From: Garcia nutans | Taxonomy: Eukaryota; Streptophyta; Magnoliopsida; Malpighiales; Euphorbiaceae | DNA: 64,000 nucleotides | Direction of reading: 5' to 3' | Assembly (NCBI GenBank): GCA_947685225.1 | Contig: CANTUV010000053.1 | Location: 3,829,501-3,893,500 of the forward strand | Shown: positions 50,137-61,469 of the stretch, one piece after another | How positions within the stretch are numbered: position 1 is the stretch's first letter | How the letters are laid out: every line of letters begins with the position of its first letter | The notes under the pieces: generated by a model | Database searches by the model: none | What the model saw: only the letters and a program-made list of their open reading frames with translations | Told to the model about the DNA's origin: nothing | Program-made: the position numbers and the translations under genes

Positions 50137-52794
50137 TGTAATATCCCAAACTATACCCTAAAATTTTGGAGTGTTAATTATTGTATTAGATTAAATAATT
50201 TAAAGTGTATATGTTATGCATATGGGGATAAAAACAATATATACAAGATTATGTCTTTTTGGTCAAAAGATATTTTGATTAATTAAATGGATTTGTTTAT
50301 TGTTAGTGGAAGATGATGTTAGTGGGTGATTATTGTATTGTTTTATTGCTTGGTGGAGAGTGTTTTGAGGAGAGAGTAGTTGTTAAGTGGTTGACTTTCT
50401 TTCTTTCTTTCTTTCTTTTTTTCTTCTTCTTTCATCTTCATCTTCTTCTTTTCTTCTCTTTGGCCGGCCACCCTTAGCAACCAAAGGAAAAGAGATTTTG
50501 TTGCTTCTAAGCTCAAAAGATTGAAGGATTTCAAGAGATCAAGTTGGGGTTTTAAGGATTTTCTTCAATTTTGATAAGTTTCCAACTTGTTTCTTGGTTT
50601 TCTTTTGAGTTTGTGTTCTTGGGTTTGTTGGATGGTTGTTATAGATGCGTTTATGGTTATTTTGGTGTGTTTGAAGTGTTTTGTCTTGGTAACTTTGATT
50701 TTTGGGTCTGGATTGAAGAGAAAAAGGGTTGAGTTTGGTGAAAGAGGCAAGTGTGTGGATTGTGTGATTTTTGAGTTGTGAATATGGTGGTGTTTGTGTT
50801 TGATGTTTGTAATTGAGTTGTTTTAAGGTTTACTCAAGTATTATATGGGTTGTTGATGGTTTTGGTTGAGTTTGTGTGTTGTTGATATGGCTATTGGAAG
50901 ATGATTGTGGGTTGTAGCTTTGTTGGTGTCGATTTCAGGGTTTTTGGCCTGACACGCCCAGGAACATGGCCATGTCTTTGGGCGTGTCATTGGTTCTATT
51001 TTTTGGGTTGGTGACACGAGCAGTGACATGCCCATGTCACTGAGCATGTCACAACTTCTGTGTTGTAGTAGCATTGACATGGCCAGTGACACACCTATGT
51101 CACTAAGCGTTTCATAGCTACTGTGTTGCTGGTTGATTGACACATCCAGTGATACGCCCATGTCACTGAGCATGTCATAGCTTCTGTGTTGGAGGAGGAT
51201 TGACATAGCCAGTGACACGCCCATGTCACTGAGCATGTCAAAGCTTCTATGTTGTGGGTTTAGGGCACGGTCAGGGATACGCCCATGTTGTTGAGCGTGT
51301 CAAGTGTAGAGTTTGCCTTAGATAGTTCTCTTCCTTATTTTCTTATGTGTATCTCTAAGTGAGTGTGTATGATCACCTTTGGATTAGGTTTTGAAGAGAG
51401 TTGAGCTACCTTAATTCAAGTGTTGAGAGTTATCTTGGAAGAGGAGTTGATAGAGTGTTGTTGTTGCTCTTAGAGGTAAGTACAAACTTTGAATGATTGC
51501 ATACATTTAGATGACATTGGGACTTAACACATTTAGTTGAGAAATGTGTTAAGTTACTTGATATATTGTTGATGAATGAGTTATATGTTATGATATGCAT
51601 AATGTGAATTATGTTGATGTAACAATGCAATTTAGTAATGTATTGTATATGAAAAGAAATGTAGAAAAATGTGATATGAGATGTGAAAACATAATGTAAC
51701 CAATCAATATTGTGATGAAATAGAAGAATGAGAAAAAAATGAGAAAAGACGATATACTAGGGCAATGAGCCTAGTTTGATTATGAGAAATGAATTGTGAA
51801 AGAGATTGATAATAAGATAAATGAATAAATTATGCGCCTAGTATGTTATTCAATTTTAGAGTTTTGGGTTTGGCGGCATGCTTATGAAATGAATCGCTGG
51901 GCATGTGAAAAGACCGGGTCGTAAGCAGAGCCCAGCTGAAAAATGTGAAATATGATGTTTTTAAGGTGAAAAGATTGGGTCGTAAGCCTTAAAAACTGTA
52001 ACAGTCTAGCCAGGTTGAGGACCAAGATACTGGGGCCCTAGGGTCTAGCCGGTTGAGGTCCAAGAGACTGGGTTTGTTACATTATCCATGGATATATATA
52101 TCGCCTACAGGCTTGATGAATATGATTATGGACCAAAGCAGTAACTCTGAACTTTGAATAGCATATTAGATCCTTTTTGGGGCCCATGCTTATTTTTGAG
52201 ATATAATGCTATGAGTTGATATAATTATATATATTGTGTATGAGCATCGCATTGATTTTTATTGAATCAAAATTTGTATCACTAAGCTTTCTGCTTAGCG
52301 CGATTGTGGTTCATCGCGCAGGTGACAGGGTAGATCCGATTGTACCGGAGAGCTCGTCTAGACCGAGTCGAGTCTAGGCTTGAGTTTGTGATAGCAGTGT
52401 TGAGTTGTGGACATCAAATCAGAGACAAACTGCCAGCATGCATAAATTTTATAATTTTGTCAACATTGGTTTTGATATATATACATATGTATTTTCCGCT
52501 ACTTATTTAACAAATGTTTTGAACAGACTGTTTTGGATAAACTTTTGGGTACTAATGTTATATATATATATATATGTATGTATGTATTTTAACGAAGGAA
52601 TATTTTATCTATTACTATTTATAATATAGGTTAAATATTTTAAATTTACTCGGACTGACTTATGATGATTATATGTTAAAGATAAAAGTTTGGTTTGTTT
52701 AAAATGAGCCGTGGCACCCCTTTATTCGGTATACTTATATCGCTTGTTGTGCGGGTGTATGCGGTGTGCGTATATGATGTACGAGGGTGTTACA
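50137..52794 (+). repeat. 3' LTR of element B (uninterrupted)
   Basis: This 2658-bp LTR is the reference for the family. It opens TGTAATATCCCAAAC and ends GAGGGTGTTACA. Landmarks are (CTTT)n at 50395-50418, the ACACGCCCATGTC array (50950-51300), a GGGTCGTAAGC and GGTTGAGGACCAAG region, and GCGCGATTGTGGTTCATCGCGCAGGTG near 52296. It contains no gene; open frames on either strand are compositional. Confidence 0.93.
50950..51300. repeat. ACACGCCCATGTCACTGAGC(A/G)TGTCA array in the element B LTR
   Basis: About six higher-order units of 50-60 bp, each reading 'GACACGGCCAGTGACACGCCCATGTCACTGAGCGTGTCA' in diverged form (shown in part), follow one another, with TTCTGTGTTG between them. The equivalent block of the 5' LTR is at 19600-19630, 21930-22164 and 23119-23180. 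Confidence 0.85.
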
Positions 52795-52799
52795 CTCCC

Positions 52800-52878
52800 T
52801 CTCTAAAGAAATTTCATCTTCAAAATTTACTTGTTCCAAACATTTGAAATAGCTGAGGATATTCTCCCTTATGAAGTG
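52800..52878 (-). pseudogene. Tail of element D: end of pol and polypurine tract
   Basis: On the minus strand the sequence reads YPQLFQMFGTSKF-like codons, then GATGAAATTTCTTTAGAGAGGGAG, matching the end of the element B polyprotein and its polypurine tract at 50056-50136. It continues element D, which B interrupted. Beyond 52878 the similarity stops. Confidence 0.7.
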
Positions 52879-53285
52879 TATTGAGTTAAAAATAAAAAAC
52901 TAATTGAAGTGAAGATAAGTGCATAGTATTGTAAAAGTGTAAATCTCAAAGAAAGAATAAAATAAGCGTTTTTTGTTAATTAGTATGATAATTATGAAAT
53001 ATTTTACAAACAATAAAGTAAGTGTATTGCCTAATGATATAGTTTATAAACCTAGTATTTAGATTGAATGGCTAGCCGGAGGGTGGACATCCATAGTTAT
53101 AGTGGGTACTCTATGCTATCAGTGGACACTCTGTGTCACTATATTCAGTGGGCCTTCATACCATAATGGGTCATTGTCCAAATTCTATACAGTGGGTATT
53201 TATTTGTCAGCAGTGACCCATTATCCAAATCTAGGATTTGGAACTTTGTATATGTGGGCAAAAGTGCAAAGACAAGTGAGCTTAT
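52879..53285. other. Unassigned DNA between elements D and E
   Basis: No coding motif. A segment with GAATGGCTAGCC and GGGTGGACATCCATAG (53067-53096) is an inverted match to 17284-17320 in the element D LTR. It is followed by CAGTGG-rich degenerate repeats (53100-53215). Confidence 0.4.
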
Positions 53286-56200
53286 TGAAAATCTTGGAAT
53301 AACCTATCACAAGATAGTTAACTTTGACAAAAGAAAACCTTGATTCAAAAAAGAACCAAAAATAAGAGATGAAACTCTCTCCAAAAACAAAGTTCTAAAC
53401 TTTTATTAATCAACAAACTTCTTCCCTTACGTTATGAAAAAATAAGTATTGATAGATTACAATACTTAACCCTAACCTTAGTTCATAAAAAGAAAACAAT
53501 TCATAACAAAATAAGGAAACTGAATTAATATAAAATTCATGCAAAAATTTTGAAACTATTTTTCTATTTGATAAAGTTTTAATCTGGGCTTGGAATCTCA
53601 TAAGAATTGTAGACCTAGAAGTGTAGAAAATTTTGGGCTTTTGAATTACTTAATTTGGGCTTTAGAAGCTCAAGTTGTGGCCTTTTGAACTAAATTGGTT
53701 TGGACCAAAGTCCTACTTCAATATGGATTTAATGTTCTAAATTTGCACAGCTGTTTGGAAGCCCAAATGAACTCATATCTGTAAAAACAATCCCATTTTG
53801 GAAAGAGATGTCTTCAAAAAACTTCAAGAGACTTCTTTCTTATTATGGAACTCTAAGATCTTCTTATTCTTAAGTAAAACTTCAATGGTCAAATCTTTCC
53901 AAATCTGGAAATTACATAATATGCCTAATTTATGATCTTTCACCTCCAATGCTTCCATAATCAATATTCCAACCCCACATCCATATCATTCTTCCTTCTT
54001 TTAAAATGATTTATCCTCGAATTATGTATCAAGGCAGTATAGGAAAATGGAACTTCTCTTGGTGAGGGTATCCTTGCCTTATTGGTGTGGACCCATTCTC
54101 GAACATTAAAGTGTTGAAGGAAGAAAATTTATTTTTCACAAGGTTGCCATCTTTCTTCCTTGATGATGTTAAGGACTTAAAGTATATGAATAACATGTAA
54201 TATAAGAACAACATATTATAGAAATCATGAGGCTACAAAAAATTAATTAGAGAAGTTGTTGATAACACAATAGCATCAATATTAGAAAGTTCATCAAAAA
54301 CAAATTCTTGAACATCTTCAACTTGGTGCACTTGGAATTGACTTAAATCTTTAGGTTCTTCTACCTCCACTTATTGCAATTTTTTTTCTTCCTCAACCTC
54401 ATGCTTATTATATTGAATCAGGTTCTCTTCTTCAACTTCTTTCTTAACTTCTTAAAACACATCTATCTTCTTTTTCTTCTTCAGGAACATCATCTTCTTT
54501 ATCTCCCAAAGATAGCAAAGAATCTTCATTAGAAAGTTCAAACAGAAGTAATTCTTTATCTTGGTTTATGTCCTCGACATGCACTATCACTTCTTCAATC
54601 TCTTCATCAATATTTTCCTCAATTTTTGGCTCCTTTAATGAAAGCTTTGATGTTTTTGCTTCTTCATTCAGACCATTAAGTAATTCAAGACATTCCTCTA
54701 AAGTTTTCTCCTTTTTATGATCTTTAGAAATCTTGTATGGCTTGCTTAATCTTTGTGGTGAATAAGCAAATTGATCATCATGATAATCATCGACCTGAAT
54801 TCTTCTTAGAACCCGCTTAGTATGTTGATTTGTTAATGAGTACTCAATTTGATACATTCATTGAAACATTTTACCAAGTTTCCTTTCTATGGATTGTACC
54901 TCTTCAACATAGCTTAAAAAGGATCTACATTACCTTGAACATTTTTAGTTTGGCCTCTTATCTTAGAACAATTATCAAGTTGCAAAAAATAGGTTAGTAA
55001 AACAAGAATTAAAATTTAAATCCTCACTTTACTCCCTTACATGTTTCACTTGAATGCAATTTTTTTTTTCACTTAGGTGGCTGTCACGATTGGGACGGTA
55101 GGCAGGATAGTAAACACAACCAGGAAATTATATGAGCTGACTGGAAAACAATGAAAACTTCACACAGTAAGGATTATAGTAGGTGTCATAACCAGGAAAG
55201 TGGGGAGGACAAATGGTCCAACTGGGAAACTATATGGGTTAATCGGGAAATAATAAAAAAATTACACAATAAGTTTCACAGTGGCAATTATATTGAAAAG
55301 TTGGGCTGGAAAAATTATCTCGATCGGACATAGGTGGTATAACCGAGAAATTGGCTATGAATTGGGTTACAAAAATTTCTAGGATTTACTTTTTGCAATT
55401 CTTAAGCTTTGGAAAACTACTTGACAATCACAGACACAATTGGATTGAGATTTGAGGAAAACTCAAGATCAACAACACTTTTTTTAATATAATTAATAGG
55501 ACTAAAAAATGAATAAACATAAGAACACAATAGAAGGTTGAAAATTTGGAATCAAAAGGCACAATAAACAAACGAATTGAAATTATACTAAGGTAACAAA
55601 TTTTTTTTAATATGGTATTTTAAATAAACAAATAGACAAGAACACAAAGAATAATAAACAAAGGATAGATAGAATGGATAGATAGATTGGGAACCTAATT
55701 TAGAGCCTAAGCTCTGATACTAAATGGACGTGAACCTCTAATACATGGGTTAGAGACACACTGGCCTTTACGCTTGGAAGTGACTTTTTAAAAAGCCAAA
55801 TCAGTTCATTGCAAGTCTTTGACCTAATTCCAACATGTGGTGGAGAACCTTGGAATTATCTATCACAAAGTAGTTAACTTTGATAATAGAAAACCTTGAT
55901 TCAAGAAAGAACCAAGGACAAAAGATGAAACTCTCTTCATGAACAAAGTTCTAAACTTTTAGTAATCAATAAACTTCTCCCCTTTACATTATGAAATAAG
56001 AAGCATTTATATATTACAATACTTAACCCTAATTCATAAAAGGAAAGCAAATCATAATAAAATAAGGAAATTAAATTAATTTAAAATTCATATAGAAACT
56101 TTGAAACTATTTTCTATCTGATAAAATCCAAATTTGGGCTTGGGCTCTTCATAAGAATTGTAGCTCAGGAAGTGTAGATGAATTTGAGCTTTTAATTACT

Positions 56201-56510
56201 CAATTTGGTCTTTGAAAGCTCAAATTATGACCTTTTGAAATAATTTGCTATGGGCAAAAATTTTACTCCAATTTGGATTCAATGTTCTTATTTTGCACAG
56301 CTGTTTGGAGACCCAAAAAAATTCGAATATGTCTTCTAAAAAATTTAGGAAGATTTTTTTCTCATTCTAGAACTCTAAGACATTCAAATTCTTAAGTAAA
56401 ATTTCAAAAATCAAATATATCCAAATCTAGAAATTATATAATATGCCTAATGTATTATCTTTCACCTCCAATGCGTTCATAATCAACATTCAAACCCCAT
56501 ATTCATATCA
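53286..56510 (-). mobile_element. Small LTR element E without pol
   Basis: Two direct repeats, 53286-53988 and 55725-56510, share CCTTGATTCAAxAAAGAACC and CATATCA ends. On the minus strand the order is 5' LTR (right, 786 bp, TGATAT...CGTCCA), a primer-binding site TAGTATCAGAGC (55711-55724, one mismatch to the tRNA-Met site), an internal region of about 1.7 kb, a polypurine tract AAAAGAAGGAAGAA (53989-54003) and a 3' LTR lacking its outer end. No pol motif is visible. It is a non-autonomous or internally deleted element. No target duplication could be checked because the left end is lost. Confidence 0.8.
54444..54857 (-). CDS. Acidic unknown protein in element E (possible gag remnant)
   Basis: A 137-codon open frame begins MYQIEYSLTN, has a basic N-terminal third and a Glu/Asp-rich C-terminal half. 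No zinc knuckle or other domain was recognised. It could be a leftover of a gag gene or chance coding in a repeat. It lies within the internal region of a transposable element, so it is not likely to be a host gene. Confidence 0.25.
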   Translation of the reverse strand: MYQIEYSLTNQHTKRVLRRIQVDDYHDDQFAYSPQRLSKPYKISKDHKKEKTLEECLELLNGLNEEAKTSKLSLKEPKIEENIDEEIEEVIVHVEDINQDKELLLFELSNEDSLLSLGDKEDDVPEEEKEDRCVLRS

Positions 56511-57051
56511 ACTAGTGTAATTTTTTTAACCTTTTATAATTATAATTATAATTATAATTTATAATATTAATAATGTTATATATATTTATTTATTTTCTAT
56601 ATTTTTATGCTTTATATTTTTTTAATATTAAAAATATTAAATTATTTGTTAAATTTATAATTATTATAATTATTGTATTATTATATAATGTTATAAAATA
56701 TTAATATTAAAAATTATTATTATTAAACAATTTTTAAAAATATTATATTAATATTAATAAATGATAATTTTTAAAAAAAATTTAATTTAGACTATGATAT
56801 CTAACAAAAATTCAAATTAGATCCTACTATTAACATAGTTTAACAGTTCCATGGAAAAATTTCAGTTTCACCTGAATTTAAAAAAGAAATTCCAAATTGG
56901 CTTGTATTCAAAGAAAATTCCAATTTTGCTTAAAAAACAATGTACTCGCTATAGTATGGTCCAAATTGTCCTTGGTTAAATCTTCTCACACTATAATTAT
57001 TAATAAAAAAAAATCGAACAAGACAAATAGATGTAAGAAAAGAAACGAAAA
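56511..57051. other. A/T-rich DNA, no gene seen
   Basis: Almost pure A/T from 56520 to 56780 (TTATAATTATAAT-type runs), then unremarkable sequence up to the MITE. Confidence 0.6.
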
Positions 57052-57301
57052 TACTCTCTCCGTATCATTTACATAGGGAAAATTTCTTTTTATGGTGTAT
57101 CTTTTATATAGAAAATATGTCATTTTAGGTAAATTTTGGGGAGTGGAATGAGACAAAATACCATTTATATCCTTGCCTTAAAAGTAGGTTTTGAGAGATA
57201 TTTTTTTTAGGGGTATTTAAGTAAATAGAGATGAAAAAAGTGAAATTTCTTAATTTTCGTTTTCATTTTATTTTTTCTATATAAATGATACGGAGTGAGT
57301 A
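57052..57301. mobile_element. Stowaway-like MITE
   Basis: A 250-bp element with terminal inverted repeats of about 24 bp: TACTCTCTCCGTATCATTTA at the left, and at the right the reverse complement of TACTCACTCCGTATCATTTA. The TA at each end is the target duplication expected of Tc1/mariner-type Stowaway MITEs. There is no coding capacity; a transposase would be supplied from elsewhere. Confidence 0.9.
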
Positions 57302-59511
57302 CTTTTTATTTCATAACGCATTAATTAATTTTTAATAAAAGATTATTGCAGGAAGTTCCACTGACAAATTCTGTTAGCCGCCTCAGAGCGTCAAAGAGAG
57401 GAAATAAAAGAAGCTTCCGTCGCTGTACTTTGTCTTTGTCGATGAAAAATTCAAAACAGAAACCCAAAAAAAAAAAATTGGAAGAAGCAAGCACAGTACA
57501 GAATCCAAAGTGCTTAAAATTAGATTGCAAATGATTTTACTTACCTAGAAGAACGTGCCTAGCTTGAATAATTTATAGAGATTCATGTAATTAAATTTTA
57601 ATTATAATCAAAGATTACACAAATCCAATCCCATGCAAAACTTTTAATAAGGCAAGGCACTTAACTTTGTGGACATAAAGATAGAAGCTTCCTCGATATG
57701 TGCACTCACAGAAGTGCGTTGTATTCTTCATCTGCTTTAGTCTTTGCTAGCTTTTCCTCTTTCTCTTTGTGTCTGTATAGAGAAGGGGAGCTTTCTTGAC
57801 AACTTGCAGTACCCAATTTTTTTTTCCTCTACAACCAATAAAGTTGCTGGCACCACCACCATCCATCTTTTTTTTTTTAAATCTCTGCTAGTTAGCTTGG
57901 ATCTAATCACCTCAACTATTCAACGGTATAACTCTACAAAAAGTTCTAATTATACATAATCCCTGTCTTTGCTATTGGATTTTAATTTGCACTATTTTGA
58001 AAATTGATACTTTTTTTCTTTTTTTTTTTTCTAAAGCATTATAAAAATTCTTAAAATAAAATTTGGAAGCAACTATAAAATAAATATTCAATTATTAGGT
58101 CTTTCAAACAATTGGATAAAAAGGAAATTGATATTATCAAATTGGAAAAAAAATCAAACTGTCCATTAAACAATGATATGAGTAGCCTAAGTTACCTTGT
58201 CCTCTTTTTCCCTTTGATACCCTCATAAGCACATAACAGTAAAGAAGAAAAAGGGGTATGCATGGAAGATATATACTCTTTGTCGGCTTATCTCATAGGA
58301 AATTATTCTTCACTATTCTTGTAAAAGGAACTTCTATTGATCGATTTCACCTCACTGAATTTGCAGAAACTACGCAATTTATTTTTTTTTCTCAAAAACT
58401 TTGTGGCCCATGTTTCCCAAAAACCCAATAACGTTTTTCCTTGATAGACAGATCATGGACCTTTTTTTTTCTTCTCTTTTTCTTTTTCTTTTTTTTAATA
58501 TTCATTTCCCAATGTTTTTGTTTGCAATGATAGGAATAACTAACTCACGGCAACTAGCCAAAAAGCAACGGTTAGAAAAGCTTGTTCATAATTACTAACA
58601 AGATCCACATCGACTCAAAATGATATTGTCCAAGGCTATGAATATAGTCCCCACCAGCCACAGCCAGTGTCTCCTTAGCATGCAGCTTAAACTGTAGATA
58701 TGCATGTAGTTTACTGATATGTAATTATTTGCTATTTTGAATGAATAATTAAAAACATCTCATATATCTAATATCTTCTTCTTTTTCCCCATTTCGGGAA
58801 ATTATTGGATGTATTTTGATAAATCATAAGGTTGCTATCTAAAATTTTGTTAGATGAATTAATCTACAAAATAATACTCTGTTGTGACAGAAAGTACACT
58901 ATTTCCACATGCATCCAATAATCTCACATCCCTTTCATGTTCTTAGCTTTTCCTTTTTTGTAATTTGGAAATGAAATAATGGATTTCAAGCTATTGAGTA
59001 GATCTTCAGTTTATGTCTGTGCTGTCATCTTAAGATTAGAACTAATTATCATCTCATTAACTAAGAAAAATAATATACCCTTTTCCCATTCAACCAAAAT
59101 ACGTTCATTGGTTTGGAGGAAGCCTTCAGGATACAAAAACTAAGAATTGCTTTGTTCCTCATAAACATAATTCTGTGAGACATATTTCATTTAACTATTT
59201 CCAAACCATCAGTAATGAATATGAAGTGTATGCATATATATATATATAAGAAATAAATAGCAAGGACTATGAAAAATTCAAAACGGCTAATAAACTAATT
59301 AATTAATGCAATTTAGCTTCTTGGTTTGCTAGGCTTTGCATTAGATATCATACCCAAGTACGTTGAATTCCTAATAATGTAACAAATTGCCAACTTTGGA
59401 GACAAAAAAATAAAAATAAAAATAAAATATCCCTAGAACTCATGATCGTATACTATTGGGAGCTTAATTAATATCGAGTCACTTACATTTAGTAGGTAGA
59501 ATAGATTAGCT
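57302..59511. other. Intergenic DNA 3' of the APL-like gene
   Basis: About 2.2 kb without recognisable coding or repeat structure. Short open frames (for example 57346-57534 and 58401-58598) have Lys-rich or T-rich composition and no support. The part next to the gene must hold its 3' untranslated region and poly(A) site, which I could not fix. Confidence 0.5.
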
Positions 59512-61274
59512 TCACCCAAATGGTGAGTTTCTATCTTGCGGCATAGCACCAGCATTGATAATAGGACTCATCCTATCTGTTGGAAGTGGTGATCTTCTAG
59601 GTGATGGCCTTTCGAGCTTTGTTGATGTTTCAAATTTCTTTTCACCCATTTCATCACCTTGAAGCATTGGCTTTCTTTCATAAATATCTGACATGGAATC
59701 CAAATCAGTGCCCCTATCTATTGAAGGTGGCCCAATTTGAATATGGTCACCTTTGTAAATATCATCTGAGGGTCCAAGACATGGCGCCGATCCTAGTTCT
59801 TGCAAACGGAGATCTTCAGACCAAATCAAAGGGCTCTTGCCACTACCACTATAAGGGCTAGACTTTTTCTTTCCCAAGCAAATGTTTTCACTGTTTGGCA
59901 TGAACCCATCAAGTGGTGACCTATCCATATTGTGTTGAAGATCAAGTTGGTCACCTCCATAGATGTTAAGGTCTTGAAATGGTGGAAAATTTAAAGGACC
60001 TACGTCTTTCATGGCAACCATGTGATCAACAACTACTGCTTGATTTCCAATGCCTTTGTAGCTTCCAGGGGCCATATTTTCACCTGCAAGCGTTTGATAA
60101 GCTTTCTCCAACATGTTTTGCATGTACTTCCCATGAGCTTCGATCCTTAACTGAAGATGCCTTTGCACCTGTAGCATCCATATTAATCGAGTCAATATAG
60201 AATTTTAAAACCAATTTTTTGAAAAAAAAAAAAAAATTGTATCAGTGCTTAAGTAATTATTACCTCTAATTGTTCGTGTAGTCTTCTCTGCACCACCATT
60301 TGCATCCTAATCTCATCAACCATGTGTGAGTTACTGTTATATACAGTTTCACACGTATATTCGACAAGAAAGTCCCAAAATCAAAAATGAAAAATATAAA
60401 CTTAGGAAATTCGTTTTTGTTGTTATTTATTTTCGAATAGAAATGAAAATTTATTAATTATTTAAAGGCTTTCTCATGATGATGTTTAATCTAAGAAGAA
60501 CTTTTCAATTAATGTAATTAATTAACACTCACTCATTCATACTACGGCCCATCATGGCAGAAGAAGATGCTGCACTTCGTTGAAGATCTAATGCTGGAGC
60601 TGCCATGGAATAAAACAATTATCAGTTTCTCTTACAAAAGTTAATTGGCGAAAAAAAAATAAAATGAAAGAGATGAGGAAGTCCTATCTCGTACAATCCT
60701 TAATTGAGGGATCATTGAATTCCTTATGAGGTTGCTTTCCAAGTCTGAATTTCTGATCAGGGAAAAGAAAAGAAAAATCAAAGAATGAAATTTAAGATTT
60801 TGTATATATGATAACAAAAGAAAAAGTTGACATTAAAGTGTGGTTTCAAAAGCAAAAGAACATGAAATGATACATGTCTGTATTCAAACCTGAAGATGGC
60901 TTTTGAGGTGGTAAAGGGTGAGACCCTTCACACCCATAACTCTCATGATGGTCTTTGGCGTGGCCTCTGGAGTTCGATCGAAAATAGACTTAGTAAATAA
61001 GAAGAAAGAAAATTAATTTATTAATATATATGTGTGTGCGTGCAGTAAAAGAGAAACAAACAATAAATTTAAAAGAGAATATAAAATTGTAAGAAGAAAT
61101 AATACTATCAGGGCCTCCAAGTTGAGTGACTGCATCCACAAAACGTTCATGGAGTTCAACAGTCCAACGGAGACGAGGCTTAGGGTCAGTGGTTAAGACA
61201 AGACCAGAGTCTCCTTGAACGCACATAGGTCTATCATGGGAATTCATAGTTGATGGTTTCTTTGTATGGAACAT
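59512..61274 (-). CDS. APL: APL-like MYB-CC transcription factor, six exons
   Basis: A nuclear DNA-binding protein of the GARP/MYB-CC family. In Arabidopsis, APL is needed for phloem identity (sieve elements and companion cells). Exons: 61106-61274, 60890-60966, 60695-60752, 60533-60599, 60264-60306 and 60168-59512; all introns (95-226 bp) are GT-AG and the joined frame is 357 codons including the stop. The start is fixed by MFHTKKPSTMNSHDRPMC. The MYB-like domain is residues 31-87 (PKPRLRWTVELHERF to SHLQKFRLG). The coiled coil with LHEQLE is residues 133-138 onward (VQRHLQLRIEAHGKY). The C-terminus ends LERPSPRR...RNSPFG, the APL ending, and length is close to the Arabidopsis protein (about 358). 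Val replaces the usual Glu just before the VQRRL segment, and His replaces Gln in RIEAxGKY. A close paralogue is possible. No breaks were found. Confidence 0.93.
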
Positions 61275-61469
61275 TCTCTTTCTCTCTCTCTAAAAAAAAA
61301 AACAAAAAACTCTCTGAGAATACAAAATAGATTCAAGAACAAATGCGATGCAATAGGGTGCGTTTTTGAAGAAGATCAAGCAATGGAAGACCTTTGATAT
61401 TTCTCTCTCTCTCTCTTGCACACCCTAACCCTTATTTGCATAAAATAATACAATATTATAAAATATAGG
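61275..61469 (-). promoter_or_regulatory. Short native upstream region of the APL-like gene
   Basis: Only 195 bp separate the start codon from the solo LTR. They contain two (GA)n runs on the gene strand (near 61277-61293 and 61400-61418), a common feature of plant 5' leaders and a potential site for BPC/GAGA-type factors, and an A/T-rich TATA-like stretch TATATTTTATAATATTG (61451-61467) that overlaps the LTR's target duplication. The transcription start is not known. Confidence 0.5.

Larger units (their letters stand above)
18793..52794 (+). mobile_element. Tekay-like chromovirus retrotransposon (element B), with six nested insertions
   Basis: Both LTRs open TGTAATATCCCAAACTATACC and end GTGTTACA. 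The element is flanked by the 5-bp duplication CTCCC (18788-18792 and 52795-52799), so the ~34-kb span is one insertion that later received others. Removing them leaves about 2.4 kb (5' LTR, with a deletion), about 4.9 kb internal and 2.66 kb (3' LTR). It has a tRNA-Met-type primer site, gag, a full set of pol domains, a chromodomain-like tail and a polypurine tract. It sits in the polypurine tract of element D. Confidence 0.93.

Noticed and set aside
57346..57534. Small basic protein (MQEVPLTNSV...)
   Set aside because: 62 codons, Lys-rich, opposite frame equally open, no conservation evidence.
60591..60599. Alternative acceptor 6 bp inside APL exon 4 (after CTCCAG)
   Set aside because: Also in frame, so possible as a minor form, but the upstream acceptor gives the better match to the family.
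60990..61105. Continuation of APL exon 1 past 61106
   Set aside because: Reads into the intron after a GT donor; the next exon at 60966 restores the conserved KATPKTIMRVMG segment.
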